Assembly: GCA_002007465.1 (NCBI GenBank)
Contig: LNAC01000030.1
Span: forward strand, 7,651,615 to 7,715,614
Direction of reading: 5' to 3'
Source of the DNA: Ailurus styani
Taxonomy: Eukaryota > Chordata > Mammalia > Carnivora > Ailuridae
DNA: 64,000 nucleotides
Positions 12,011 through 23,775 of this stretch are shown piece by piece (positions within the stretch are counted from its first letter, which is position 1; the number at the start of each line of letters is the position of its first letter). The notes beneath the pieces were generated by a model. It was given only the letters and a program-made list of their open reading frames with translations. It was not told the DNA's origin and ran no database searches. The translations under genes were made by a program, and so were the position numbers.

Positions 12011-12243
12011 GGGGCGCCTGGGTGGCTCAGTCGTTAAGCGTCTGCCTTCAGCTTGGGTCATGATCCCAGGGTCCTGGGATCGAGCCCCACATCGAGCCCC
12101 ACATCGAGCCCCACATCGGGCTCCCTGCTCAGCAGGAGGCCTGCTTCTCCCTCTCCCACTCCCCCTGCTTGTGTTCTCTCTCTCGCTGTGTCTCTCTCTG
12201 TCAAGTAATAAATAAAATCTTTAAAAAAACAAGACAAAACAAA
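12011..12243 (+). mobile_element. CAN-SINE with internal 12-bp triplication
   Basis: Standard head and tail, with a near-perfect duplication: 'aacatctgggccat' at 11994-12007 and 'aacatttgggccat' at 12244-12257. The unit 'atcgagccccac' is present three times in tandem at 12079-12114, which lengthens this copy. Confidence 0.95.
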
Positions 12244-12789
12244 AACATTTGGGCCATCTGACCCCTTCGAGTGACTCTGTTTCTCTTATGGCAATGAGGA
12301 ACGTGAAAACAGCATGTACCTGCAAGCATGTGGGATAAGTTTTCACCAAACTGTTACTCATTTCAGCTTTTAAAGACCTGACGTCTAGTTACTTTAATTT
12401 ACTAAACACAAATGTTGGTGATGCTTATATGGAAAAGGATTGTGTATCTTTACAAAGTTTTACTACAGGAACTCTTCTAGGTGGTTGCATAAGGCACATT
12501 TAAAATGTGGTGATCCACTTATCAAACTAAGAAAAAACCCCAGACCAATAGCACATCAGCAAGTGTTTGCTGAGACAGACACGCTTGTACACTCAGTGGG
12601 AGTGCAACCTAAAAGGAAGCCAACGCCGGGTTTTCCAGTGTGGGGTGCCGGTTTGTGTACAGACTCTGGAAGTGGTCTAGATCTAGGCTTCATTGCTGGC
12701 CCCTGGGGAGAAGCTATGTTACATGGGTCAAAGGACTTTCTTTTTCTGGTCTCAATTTTTTTTGACTGGAAATGAGGAACTTGAATATG

Positions 12790-13120
12790 GTGGGTGTTTC
12801 TCAAACTTTGGGGTTTTTTTTATTTTAATTTTTTAAAAAGATTTTTCTTTATTTATTTGAGAGAGAAAAAGCATGAACAGGGGTAGACGGAGAAACAGAC
12901 TCCCCAGCAAGGAGCTTGACGCGGGGCTCGATCCCAGGACCCCGGGATCATGACCTGAGCCCAAGTCAGACACTAAACCGACTAAGCCACCCAGGCACCC
13001 AATGTTTCTGAAACTTTAACTTCATCAGAATCAGTAGGACGGCTGGAAGAGCTCACAGTACAGGGATGCTGATTTAACAGGTCCAGGTGGGCCTCACAGT
13101 CCACATTTCTTAACCAGCTC
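12790..13120. repeat. MER5A-like fragment split by a CAN-SINE
   Basis: 'gtttctcaaactttgg' before the SINE, and 'cttcatcagaatcagtagga' with 'gggatgctgatttaacaggt' after it, are parts of one MER5A-like element. Confidence 0.6.
12810..13002 (-). mobile_element. CAN-SINE (reverse) with duplication
   Basis: 'gactaagccacccaggcacc' end. Flanks are 'tgtttctcaaacttt' (12795-12809) and 'tgtttctgaaacttt' (13003-13017), a 15-base duplication with one difference. Confidence 0.95.
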
Positions 13121-13654
13121 CCTTGTCACCTATGTCTCCTATGACTTGGGGGGTCAAGCACCCCCCCAAGCCTTAGCTTCCTCACCTGGGAATCTTCAAA
13201 GGGTGATTGCAGGTACAATGTGAGACCACACTGCACAAAGCTGTCGTCACGCTCATGAAACTTCAACACGCTCATAGTATTTGAAACACTAATTGTAGAA
13301 ATCTATTTTAAGAAATTAATCATATGTTCAAAGATGATCAAAGATGGCTACATTGGTATTATTTATGACAGTGAGAACCAGGAAGCATTTTAAGCATCCA
13401 ATAATAGAGGTATTATTTAATAAATTAGGGTACATCATGTGCTGAAATGTAATGCAGTTATTAGAAAGGAAGTTTTAAAAAAATCACAATCACTTTGGAA
13501 AATGCTCACAATATAATATTAAGAGAAAAGAGCAAAAGGCTTGGACATTATGAGATGATATCCACATGTTACATAAATGAAGAGGTGCTCAACAGAGGCA
13601 GGGGTGGGAGGTGGGGATTTGAGGTAGGGGGTTAGGCCTCTTCTCCTCTCCCTT

Positions 13655-14015
13655 CTATATTTGAGCCACTGGGGTCTGGGGCCTTATTTCAGTTTCTTAA
13701 AGATGCCCCACTTTCTCTATCCTCAGGGCCTTTTGCTGTACCCTCGACTAGAAATCGCTTCCCTCCTAATTCATCATTCAGATGTCAGCTGCAATGCCTT
13801 TGCCTCCTCTGGGAAGCCCTCTCTGACTACCCAGGCAAGGTTAAGCCCCACTGTCATAAACACTTCTTACATCATAACTCTTGTCCTTCCCTTTCAGATA
13901 ACTGTCCACCCCATCACAGCATAGGTCTCCCTATCATACGTAGTCACTGCTGTATCCTCTGCCCCTGGCTCTAGGGCCTGGCACATAGTACATGCTCAAT
14001 AAAATTTTGTGACCA
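13655..14015 (+). repeat. L2 3' region
   Basis: 'ccttttgctgtaccctcgac', 'gggaagccctctctgactac' and 'gcacatagtacatgctcaat' appear in L2 order and finish in the usual 3' end. It is an old non-LTR retroelement fragment with no intact ORF. Confidence 0.8.
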
Positions 14016-14391
14016 AGTAGACTTTGGTGAAGTTACTCAAGTTTTATTTGGGAGGCAAAGTGGAATAAGGAGAAAACTTGATGAGCATCATGTTAATCCT
14101 TAGGGAATGTTGTCCTCAAGGTCTACAGACCTTGGGCAAGCCCTTTCCCCTCGCTGGGTTTTAGTTTCCTCTAAAAGATGAGACGATTGGGTTTCCAAGA
14201 GCAGCAGATAGATTTTTAGCTTCAGTGCCAAGTCTGGTGTGTTGGTGGCTGTTACCCGACTGTAGTGTCGAGAAGAATTCTGAAGCCGAGTGAGTACGAG
14301 CTCAGTAGGAAAATGTCTCTGATCAATTAATGGGTCCACAGTGGCATAAGAGGGGTCATAGTAGTCTGCAGGACAGGTTTTGGCATCCTTG

Positions 14392-14474
14392 GAATGTAAT
14401 TCTTAAGGTGTTGGAGGTTTAAACCCTTAAAGAGGCTGAATGTAATTCTTGAAGTTTAAACCCTTAAAGAGGCT
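14392..14474. repeat. Tandem duplication, two copies (46 and 37 nt)
   Basis: Both copies begin 'gaatgtaattctt' and end 'tttaaacccttaaagaggct'. Copy 2 (14438-14474) lacks 9 bases present in copy 1 (14392-14437). Confidence 0.9.
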
Positions 14475-14479
14475 GAAGG

Positions 14480-15860
14480 ATCTGCTAACAATTAAGGCCA
14501 CTATTGCAAACGCAGCTTTGTGCAGGGGCAGGTGGGGTGGAGAGCTGGCTGGAACTTCGGAGCCGAGGTCAGCGGCCAAACCCTGGCCTGTCTTAGCTCT
14601 GCTCCTTGCTCCTTGTGGGAATGGGCTTGAGTGGCCAAACTATAGGATTTCTCAAAAGAAGTGGAATTCCTTGATTTTGTAATCAAACATCGTGAGGAAC
14701 AAAACAACACACATCTGTCCATGGGAAAACCTTCGCCTGACGGCGGCCCTGCCAGCTCTGGCCTTTCCCCTGGGGCCCATTTGCTCCCCCTCCTGTCCCT
14801 CCCAGGGAGGATAGCTGGAAACTTCTAGGTGAATACCCACACATCCCCTCCCCAGGGGCACCTCCTCTGTTCCAAGGCATCGCCTTTATGTTTCAGAAGA
14901 AGGAAACGTGTACTTCCCTTCCCAGCTCCCCCTGAAATCCTTTGGGATTCAGCCTTGGTTAGTTGTGAGGCTTTTTCTCTGATTGTGAAAATAAATAGCA
15001 GTAACAGATGATGCCCACATAGGCAGGTGTCAAGTTGCAAAAGAGAAGACACAGAGTAAGACAGGGAGGGAGGATGCTACTATTTTCGTAGATTAGAAAC
15101 ACCCACCCCTAGAAAGCAGCGCATCCTAGTTTACAAGGATGCCTTAAAGTCAAGGAGACTTAGGGACTCAAGAGGTCAGACAGAGGGGTTGCCTGTGGTG
15201 GGGGAGGGAGGAAAGGACAGGAAAGAAACTCAGTACATCAGCAAATCGATGCAGGAGAGAGAGCCTTGCCCGGAGTGCAGTGATGCGGAGCTACAGACGG
15301 AAGGGGTCTGCTTAAGACTAAACTCACCCAGGGGGTCCCCCAGAACAAGCGATAATTTTCAAGGAAGACATTTTTGAAATTCAGAAAAATATAAGGAAGA
15401 AGACAAAAATGCCCCAGAACCTGCCACAGGGGAGGAGGTGGCCAACACTAACTTTTCACAGTGTTTCTCAGCTGCCACACATCCAGACCAGAGGTGTTGA
15501 GGGACTCTCCGCATGCCCGATGGGGGCCCTGGGGACAGACAAGAGAGGACAGATGAAGAGATCCCTTGCAGGGGTGATCAACAGAACTGGACTTTGGAGT
15601 CAAACTTTGGGTTTGGGTGCCCGGCCCCCACAGGGGGTATTTCAGCCTGTTCTTCGTCCTTGCGGCCTGCCCAGCCCCAGCAGTAAGCAACCCGGATGCT
15701 ATAAATAAATGCGTGGGCTGGGGTGAGTGCAGATCTGAGACTTGAAACATTCAGTAAGAGCCCGGCTCTCACATCAGGGGCTCAGACAGCAGTTCAAGCA
15801 CAGGTGGGGTAACACCCCGGCTCTAAGACAGCACCCTTCTGGGGCATCTGCAGTAGCAGA
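14480..15860. other. Unique intergenic sequence, nothing recognised
   Basis: No gene or clear repeat apart from a possible MIR scrap near 15590. ORFs on both strands are short and unrelated to families I know. Confidence 0.45.
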
Positions 15861-15864
15861 AAGC

Positions 15865-16035
15865 TGGGTTTGGATTTTTGAGAACCAGGGTAACAGGCGT
15901 CTGGGCTCTAAACGCAGATGGACCTGGGCCTCTATTCCCGGTTCTGTCCGCCCACAGGTGTGTGACCTTGGACAAGGGAACTGATTTCCTTAAATCTCAG
16001 TTTTTCCACCTACTAATGCTCCCTAGCATTTACAT
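15865..16035 (+). repeat. MIR (forward, partial)
   Basis: 'tattcccggttctgtccgcc', 'gtgtgaccttggacaaggga' and 'cttaaatctcagtttttcca' match MIR. Confidence 0.7.
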
Positions 16036-16496
16036 GCAACAGTTGGAAAGCCCCGTGTAAATATCAGGGGCAAGCGGAAACACAGGTTCTATAAGACAGA
16101 GAGAGATGTCGCTGACAAAGACTCTGACGGAACTGTAGTCGGGCTCCTCTGAGCCCCTTTTTCCAAGTCAGCCTTGACCTTGGCCCCTGTCCTGTCTGAG
16201 GTCTGCCCAGCCAGGTCTTAGCAAAGAATCCTGCTACATCATCCCTCCACCACTGGTACTCATTAAGTTTCTCATCTCTCACCTTCGATGTCCAAGTCCT
16301 TGGCCTGCCTTCAACGATAATCCCGTTTGGTGGGTTTAGAGTGCCCCTAGGCTGGAGGTCTCCTGTGAGTGACTTTCTGTCCACTGGCCCCTCACCTTGC
16401 TTCTTGGCTGTGAATTCCCAGCTGTCTGTGCTATGCTGGGAGTAGAGCCCCATGTCTCTCCCCTATCGCAGTGTTCTTCAGTAAAGTCTTCCCTAC

Positions 16497-16669
16497 CGGG
16501 CCGCCTGGGTGGCTCAGTCAGTTAAGCGTCTGCCTTCAGCTCAGGTCATGATCCCCTGGGATGGAGCCTCACAGTGGGGTACCCGCTCAGTGGGAAGTCT
16601 GCTTCTCCCTCTCCACCTGCCGCTCTCCCTGCTTTGTGTTCTCTCTCTCTCTGACAAATAAATTTAAAA
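16497..16669 (+). mobile_element. CAN-SINE with duplication
   Basis: 'gccgcctgggtggctcagtc' head. The duplication 'aaagtcttccctac' is found at 16483-16496 and 16670-16683. Confidence 0.96.
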
Positions 16670-16689
16670 AAAGTCTTCCCTACTGTTTA

Positions 16690-16900
16690 TTTTTCATTTT
16701 TAAAAAAAGATTTTATTTATGCTTGAGAGAGAGAGAGAGAGAGCACAAGCAAGAGAGAGGAGGAGGTGGGGAAGGGCAGGGCGAGAGGGAGAAGCAGACT
16801 CCCCCCTGAACAGGGAGCCCTTTGGGGGTTCGATCCCAGGACCCTGGGATCATGACTTGAGCCAAAGGCAGACGCTTAATGGAATGAGCCACCCAGGCCC
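16690..16900 (-). mobile_element. CAN-SINE (reverse) inserted at the edge of the previous SINE
   Basis: The reverse element ends 'gaatgagccacccaggcccc'. Its own flanks are 'cttccctactgttta' (16675-16689) and 'cttcccaactgttta' (16901-16915), which overlap the right duplication of the preceding SINE. The two copies form an inverted pair about 20 bases apart. Confidence 0.95.
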
Positions 16901-17049
16901 CTTCCCAACTGTTTAAACAAGTACCTGAATACTTTTTGACATCCCCAAACTATAAACAAAACAAAAACAAAAAATATAAATGTTAACTCGGGAGAAAACT
17001 GGCAGCAGGCAGTAAATCCTACACCTGCATTGTAAACTCCATAGTATCC

Positions 17050-17112
17050 CAGTCCCTGGCACAAAGGCCCAACCCAGGGTAGGCCCTCAGCAAGGATTCA
17101 CGGAATGAATAA
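17050..17112 (+). repeat. L2 3' tip
   Basis: 'cccagtccctggcacaaagg' to 'gcaaggattcacggaatgaa' is an L2-like end. The L1 that follows is inserted just after it. Confidence 0.5.
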
Positions 17113-17125
17113 GAATGACGTGTCC

Positions 17126-17510
17126 TTCATGAAAAGATGCTCCACATCACTCATCCTCAGGGACATGTGAATCAAAACTACAATGAGATACCACATCACA
17201 CACGTCAGGATGGTTAAAATCAACAACACAAGAAACGACAGGTGTTGGTGAAGATGTGGAGAAAGGGGAACCCTCTTGCACTGTGGGTGGGAATGCAAAC
17301 TGGTGTAACCACTCGGGAGAACAGTATGGAGGGTCCTCAGAAAGTTAAAAATAGAACTGCCATGGGATCCAGCAATTGCACTGGGAGTTGCTTACCCAAA
17401 GAACACAAAAATACTAATTTGAAGGGGTACATGCACCCCGATATTTGTAACAGCATTATCTACAGTAGCCAAACAATGGGAACAGCTCAAGTGTCTGATG
17501 AATGGATAAA

Positions 17511-17561
<51 letters not shown>

Positions 17562-17905
17562 TGAAAAAGAATGAAATCTTGCCATGTGCAGTGCGGTGGA
17601 TGGAGTTAGAGTATTGCGCTAAGTGAAATAAATCAGAGAAAGACAAGTGCCATTTCACTCATATATGGAATTTAAGAGACAAAACAAACAAGTAGAGGTA
17701 AAAGAGAGAGAGGGAGAAGCAAACCAAGAAACAGGCTGATGGGTACCAGAGGGGAGGTGGGGGGGGGACAGGGGAACAGGTGACGAGAATTAAGGAGGGC
17801 CCTTGTGGTGAGTGCAGGCTGATGTAGGGAAAAATGGAATCACTGTGTCGTACACCTGAAATAATATGATGCTGTACGGTAACTAACCGGAATTTAAATA
17901 AAAAC

Positions 17906-17943
<38 letters not shown>
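17126..17943 (+). mobile_element. 5'-truncated L1, sense, with 35-A tail
   Basis: This is the 3' end of ORF2 and the 3' region, recognisable from 'caatgagataccacatcaca', 'ggtgggaatgcaaactggtg' and 'gatccagcaattgcactggg'. It ends in about 35 uninterrupted A residues (17908-17942). The flanks 'tgacgtgtcc' (17116-17125) and 'tggcgtgtcc' (17944-17953) look like a target-site duplication with one difference. An (AC)n array at 17513-17557 expands the element. No intact ORF remains. Confidence 0.9.
17513..17557. repeat. (AC)n microsatellite inside L1
   Basis: About 22 AC units lie within the L1 3' region. The artificial His-Thr ORF over it is rejected. Confidence 0.97.
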
Positions 17944-17944
<1 letters not shown>

Positions 17945-18375
17945 GGCGTGTCCCTGGGATGGTTAAATTAATAGGGGCCAGAGTGTCGAAGAGTGGAGTT
18001 CCGTCTGTTCCATCAACCAGGGAAGGTGGGACAGTGTGTAGAGAAGGAGACCGTGGGCAGGAGGTCTGTGTCCAGGCCCCAGTTCTACCCGAGCTGCCTC
18101 TCTGAGCCCCAGTGTCTTCAGGGGTGGGTAAGAGGTTTTGTTTTTGTTTTCGATCCTTTTTAAGGGTCATCTGTGACAAATTCATTTTACATCATGACCC
18201 AGTCCACTTCTGTCACTTATATACTGTACATAAAATTGCAACGTCAATTTCAGGAAATGGTAATAATCATTGCGATGTGGAATACCTTCTAACATTTTCA
18301 TTTCTATCTTATTTGCTTCTACTCTATTCTATTGCATTTTTTGAAAATGCTCTTTGTAGCCAAAGAAATAATTTT

Positions 18376-18510
18376 TATTTAAGATTTTATTTATTTGACA
18401 CAGAGAGAGAGAGATCACAAGTAGGCAGAGAGGCAGGCAGAGAGAAAAGGAAGCAGGCTCCCTGCTGAGCAGAGAGCCTGATGAGGGCCTCGATCCCAGG
18501 ACCCTGAGAT
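18376..18510 (-). mobile_element. 5'-truncated CAN-SINE with perfect duplication
   Basis: The reverse element runs from the AT-rich tail to 'cccaggaccctgagat' and then stops, so the tRNA-like head of about 75 bases is missing. The exact 16-base duplication 'ccaaagaaataatttt' at 18360-18375 and 18511-18526 shows truncation at insertion, not later deletion. Confidence 0.95.
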
Positions 18511-18526
18511 CCAAAGAAATAATTTT

Positions 18527-19434
18527 GATCACCCACTGCCGGGTCACGATCTGAAATTTGCAAACCACTCATTAGAGGGCCTCCCGTCTTGTCTGAACTT
18601 GAGGCTGCCCATGTATTCCTGCCTCCGAGTCTGGGTTCTGCTTTCTGCCAGCCTGCAGGCCCATCCGTCCTGCTTACCTGTTTGATCTTGACTCTTCCAG
18701 GCCTAACCCAAGTCCTTCCTCCTACAGGGAGTCTTCTCTGCCACAACACCGGTCCCACTTCTCAGCCTGATTCGTTTTTCGTAAAGGGTCCTATTTACCA
18801 ATTGTGTACTCAGGTGTTTCCCCCTGTGCGTGGGACAGTGGAGGAGTCAAAAGGGCCAAAGACACATTCAGGGTCCAGGTGTCGAGTTGGAGTGAGCAAG
18901 AAGCAGTGAATAGGGACTGTGGGAAGGTAGCTAATGAGGGGGTGATCACCTCCTGGAGGAGGGAGGGTTATTCTCTTTTCACTCCCCAACTGCACCCCTG
19001 CCTGAAAGAATTCAGGGGAGTGGAGAAAGGAAAGACAGAGAGTTGGGGACAAAATGAGCCACTAGGCTGGGGGAGGAGCAGGAAGAACTGTCCCCCGAAC
19101 AAAGAGGGGCCTGCATCCAAGGTCCCAGTGCAGGGGTCAAGGGAAATGGGTCAGAGGGAGGCGCTTCCTGCCGCCTGGCTGGCTGGACTGCTGGTGATTA
19201 AGCAACCCCGGGGTCAGCAGCTGCCGTTTCCACTCTGGACTGAGCCCAAATCATCCAGTTGGCTGAATACTCCTGACCCAGAGTTGGCTCGAGAAGTATG
19301 GATCGGTTTATCTTGAGCCTTCCAGGACAGTGACGAACACTCTCCCCTTGACCAAACCTATTCGGGCTCCCCTGAACGTCTCAGGCCTCGACTTTGGGAT
19401 TTCTGTGCTCGTTCCTGCATTGTTCAGTTGTAGC
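18527..19434. other. Unique intergenic sequence, nothing recognised
   Basis: ORFs at 18589-18909 and 18804-19316 are the longest but overlap in different frames. They have no recognisable motifs, and no splice-linked partners were found. Confidence 0.4.
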
Positions 19435-19448
19435 AAGAATCTTGTTAG

Positions 19449-19630
19449 GGGTGCCTGGGTGGCTCAGTGGGTTAAAGCCTCTGCCTTCGGCTCAGGTCAT
19501 GATCTCAGGGTCCTGGGATCGAGGCCCGAATCGGGCTCCCTGCTTGGCGGGGAACCTGCTTCCTCCTCTCTCTCTCTGCCTACTTGTCATCTCTCTCTGT
19601 CAAATAAATAAAATCTTTAAAAAAAAAAAA
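19449..19630 (+). mobile_element. CAN-SINE, mustelid-like subtype
   Basis: 'gtgcctgggtggctcagtgg' then 'gttaaagcctctgccttcgg'. The flanks 'aagaatcttgttag' and 'aagaatctcattag' are a slightly eroded duplication. Confidence 0.95.
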
Positions 19631-19839
19631 AAGAATCTCATTAGGTCAGGTTAACCAGAATCTCTCCTTACTCCTGCTGTTTCTTCTCTGTCATTTTTTA
19701 TCCATGGCCCCCGCCCTGCTGCCCCTTATCACCTTCAATAAGTGTTGTGAATAATTTTCTTTAACAATAGCTTGCAAGACAGTTAACAAGCGGGGGGTGT
19801 GGAGGATTCTTGGCTGGAAGAGGAAGGAAGAGTGCACAG

Positions 19840-20105
19840 CATGAGGGACCAAGTTCTAGCTCTGGTTCAGCCTCGTCGTGGCCGTGTGATCTTGGACAAG
19901 TCTAGGCCTTAGTTCCCTCTTCCCTAAAATTAGAGAATGGAACAGACTATCCATGCCTGACTTTCTGTTGGTACTTAAATGCAATGGAATGTGTGAGTGG
20001 AAAATTATAATAATCATCACGTAGTGAGCTGTGTACCAGGCACAGAGCTAGACTCATTACAGATGTTTTCTTATCTCATCCTCACAACATTTAGCAGTCA
20101 GGATC
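19840..20105. repeat. Two adjacent MIR fragments, opposite orientation
   Basis: 19840-19960 is forward ('gtgtgatcttggacaagtct'). 20010-20105 is reverse ('gtgtaccaggcacagagcta', 'cttatctcatcctcacaaca'). Confidence 0.7.
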
Positions 20106-20369
20106 TTTTTAATGCATGCGATGTTATACACGGAAACACAGCACAGTATTCCCCAGGAAGGAGGTAGGATGAGCTTCGGGTACTTTGGGTAAGTCCTTTG
20201 TGCCCTGGACTTTCACCTTCAGGTGGTCCCATAGGCCAGGAGGCAAAGCTCCTCCCCCCTCACCCCAGAATTCCGCGTCTCCTCTCTTTCCAGAGCACTT
20301 ATCATCTGAAACCCACTATATATTTCACTATGTATTTCATTAGTGCATTTGTCTGTTTCTCCTCCTTGA

Positions 20370-20500
20370 AATAGAAATTCCCCCAGGGCAGGGCTCTGTG
20401 TCTGTTTTGGTCACTACTCTATCCCTGGTGCCAAAAACAGTGTTTGGTACACATTAGGTGTTCAGCTAATATTTGCTGAATGAAGAAATGAATGAATGAA
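20370..20500 (+). repeat. L2 3' end
   Basis: 'cagggcagggctctgtgtct', 'gtacacattaggtgttcagc' and 'taatatttgctgaatgaa' are the classical L2 3' terminus. Confidence 0.8.
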
Positions 20501-20629
20501 GTAACTGAGCGGGAAGGAGGTTAGGTAATTTACCTACTGCTATCTAGCCAGCAAGAGGCAGCACTGAAGTTCAACCCCAGAACCGTGATGCCCTTGGACT
20601 TAGCCCACTTAACCTCTATCCCATAACTG

Positions 20630-20725
20630 CCTCATTCATTCCAAGACTGTTTACCGAGGTCCTACTTCCTGTTGGGCCCTGTTTTCGGTGCTGGGGATAC
20701 AGCAGTGACAAAAATCCTCACACTG
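20630..20725 (-). repeat. L2 3' end (reverse)
   Basis: 'cattcattccaagactgttt' and 'gtgctggggatacagcagtg' are the reverse complement of the L2 terminus. Confidence 0.7.
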
Positions 20726-21799
20726 CTCACATCTGGGTATCCTCCCGTGTGAAAAGATGTGTGACTTGAGGTTGGGAAGGTGCATGCAAGGCCCAGGGCT
20801 CCTCATGACACGTCAGGGGTAGATAGGACTAGTTGCTCAAGGTCTGGGTACTACTGTCCGAGCTCCTTAAAGGCAAGACCCATGTCTTAATTTGTCTCTG
20901 CCCCTGCATAGCATCCAACCCAGCTCCAGGCACTGAACTGGGCCTCCGGAATAAAAATGGGGACAGCGTGGGTTCCCTTTTTAAGCTGAAGCATGAAGGC
21001 AATTACACCTACTCCTAAAAACATACTGAAAACAAAAACATCTTTTAAAACCAAGTTTAAAAACATTCTCAACATTTCTGAAACACTTTTAACCCAAGCT
21101 TTCTATCCTGGGCTTTGAAACACAACCCCATGTTTTCCTTCTGAGAGTTTGCACATGTGGTCACAAAAGAAGGGGAGAACGAGAAGCAAAGAGTCTTTGT
21201 GACTCCATCAGACACCCCCTGACGCATCGCCCAGGCCGGGAAGGAGGCCTTCCATCACAAGTGGCAGAATCTGACTGGGGAGGAGGCGGGGGGTGCGGTT
21301 ATTTGAAAGCAGAATTCTCTCAGGCCAACAAGTTCTGTGGAAACTTGTTTTCACAGAGTTCTCTTGTGTGTGGCCTGACCCAGAAATTCTGGGGAAGTTC
21401 AAGAGAAATTTGATGTTTTGAAGCAGTTGCCATGAAATCAGGTCCAGAAGCTTCCCTCAAGCTGAGGTCCTGCTTCTAGAAGCCTGGAGAATCTAAATCG
21501 TTTCCAGGGTAGCAAGAAGGGAAATTCTTCAGCATGTCTGTGTTAGCGAGTTCGTCCTTCCTTTTCCAAAGTGGGTAGCAAATTTCCATAACACGCTAAC
21601 ACTGAACCAAAATAGAAGAATTTCTCAAATTCATTTGACTAGTGCTAAATACAGCTAAAAGAGCTCATTCGACTCATGAGCAGTCATCTGAGATTTAGCC
21701 AATCATAAATGTGAGCTCTAAGTTATAACTAATAACATTTTACATTCATCTGAAATATTGAGGCGGCCGAGTGTGTGTGGATAGTGAGGACAACACAAG

Positions 21800-22018
21800 C
21801 ATAGCTTTGGATTTGGACAAATTGGGTCTGAATCCCAACTCCACCATTTGTAGCCGTGGGCTCACAGGTAAAACGACTTAATCTCTATAAACTTCAATTC
21901 TTTCTAGTAATAATTAGGTATAATAAGAGCTCCGGATTTCCAGGGTTATTGTCAGGATGAAATGAGTATATATACATATCACTTAAGTATTAAGTCCTCA
22001 ATAAATTTTAGCTGTTGT
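21800..22018 (+). repeat. MIR (forward)
   Basis: 'gtctgaatcccaactccacc' to 'cctcaataaattttagctgt' covers most of MIR. Confidence 0.8.
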
Positions 22019-22169
22019 AGTAGGGCAGCCCCTAAAAGGGCTCCCAGTAATCTTTGCCTCCTGGTATTCCCAACCTTTCTGTGATCTCCTCTTCTTGATT
22101 ATGGGCCAGACTCAATGACTGGCTTCTAACAAAGAGAATATAGTGAAAAGTGATGAGGTGTTAGGCACT

Positions 22170-22670
22170 CGGAAGAGCCAAAACAAACTTGAAAACAGAA
22201 GACCAGAGCTGGAGGTCTCACACTTCCTGATTTCAACACTTACTATAGATCTACAGGATTCAAAATAATATGATACCAGCATAAAGATAGATCTGCACAT
22301 CAACAGAATAGAATAGAGACCCCAGAAATAAATCCTCACGTGTAAGGTCGAATGATTTTCAACCAGAGGGCCAAGACCACTCAGCAAGAGAAGGACAACC
22401 TTCTCCACACACGGTGCTGGAAAAACTGGAGATCCACACACAGGAGAATGAAGTTGGACTCTCATTCTATATCACAGACAAAAAAGAACCACAAAGGGAT
22501 AAAGACCTAAACATAAGAGCTAAAACTCTTAGGAAAACTTGGAATAAGAGTTTTGCCATATTAGATTTGGCAATGATTTGTTGGATTCTCAACAAAAGAA
22601 AAAATAGGCCAATTGGAATTCGTGAAAACTAAAAACTTCTGTGCATTAAACGTCACTATCGACAGGGTGA
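22170..22670 (+). mobile_element. L1 ORF2 fragment (sense)
   Basis: 'caagaccactcagcaagaga' and 'ggtgctggaaaaactggaga' derive from the C-terminal part of L1 ORF2. It is broken by stops and frameshifts. The same region of L1 recurs in reverse at about 23980-24345. Confidence 0.85.
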
Positions 22671-23724
22671 AAATGCCCTTAGGTGCCTGCTGCCTGATCC
22701 AGAGCCCCTCTGATGGAAATAACGGCCCAGGAGTATGGGTTATCCCAGTAGATCCCAATTGCATTTCTACTAGATTTTAGGGATAGGTAAGCAGTTCTAT
22801 CACCTCCTATTTCAGGCCAGAGAGGTTGATTTTTGTTGTTATGAATGTCCATTTGACAAGGTAGGAATATAGAACCATTCTATTTTCTCTCTCTGATGTT
22901 GACAACTCATGGAATTTCATGTAAGTGGAATCAAACAGTATTTATCTTCTGTTGATTGGTGTATTTCACTTAGCATCATGTCCTCAAGTTTTCTCCATGT
23001 TGTAGCATATATCAAGACTTCCTGCCTTTTTAAGACTGAATAATATTACATTGTATATATATACATTTTATTTATCCATTCATTTGTCAATGTATACTTG
23101 GTTGTTTCCACAAACAAGCTGTTGTGAATAATGCTGCTGAGAACAGATATCTGCTCAAGACCCCACTTTCAATTTGTTTGCGTGCATACCTAGCAGTGAC
23201 ATTGATGGTTCATGTGGTAATTCTATTTTTAATTTTTTCTGGAACCACTGTATTGTTTTCCACAGTGGCCGTATCAGTTTACTTTCCTACCAACAATGCA
23301 CAAAGTTTCCAATGTTACCACATCCTTGCCAAAACTTTTTATTTTCTGCTTTTTGTTTTTGTTTTGATAATAGTCATCCTAATGGTTGTCAAGTGGTAGC
23401 TCATTGTGGTTTAGATGTGTATTTCCCTAATGATCAGTTATGATGAGCATCTTTTCAAGTGTTTATTGGCCATCTGTATTCTTTGGAGAAATACTATTCA
23501 AGTCCTTTGTCCATTTCTGAACTGGGTTGTACTGTAGTTGATTTTTAGGAGTTGTTTGTATATTCTGGATATGAAGCCCTTATCAGATATATGATTTGCA
23601 AATTTTCTCTTGTTCCATAGGTTGCCTTTTTACTCTACTGATAATGTACTTTGATGCACAGAAGTTTTTAGTTTTCATGAAATTCAGTTTGCCTATTTTT
23701 TCTTTTGTTATCTGTGCCTTTTTC

Positions 23725-23732
23725 TAAAGACT

Positions 23733-23775
<43 letters not shown>

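Noticed and set aside
17242..17658. ORFs with His-Thr or Val-Cys repeats
   Set aside because: Produced by (AC)n within an L1 fragment.
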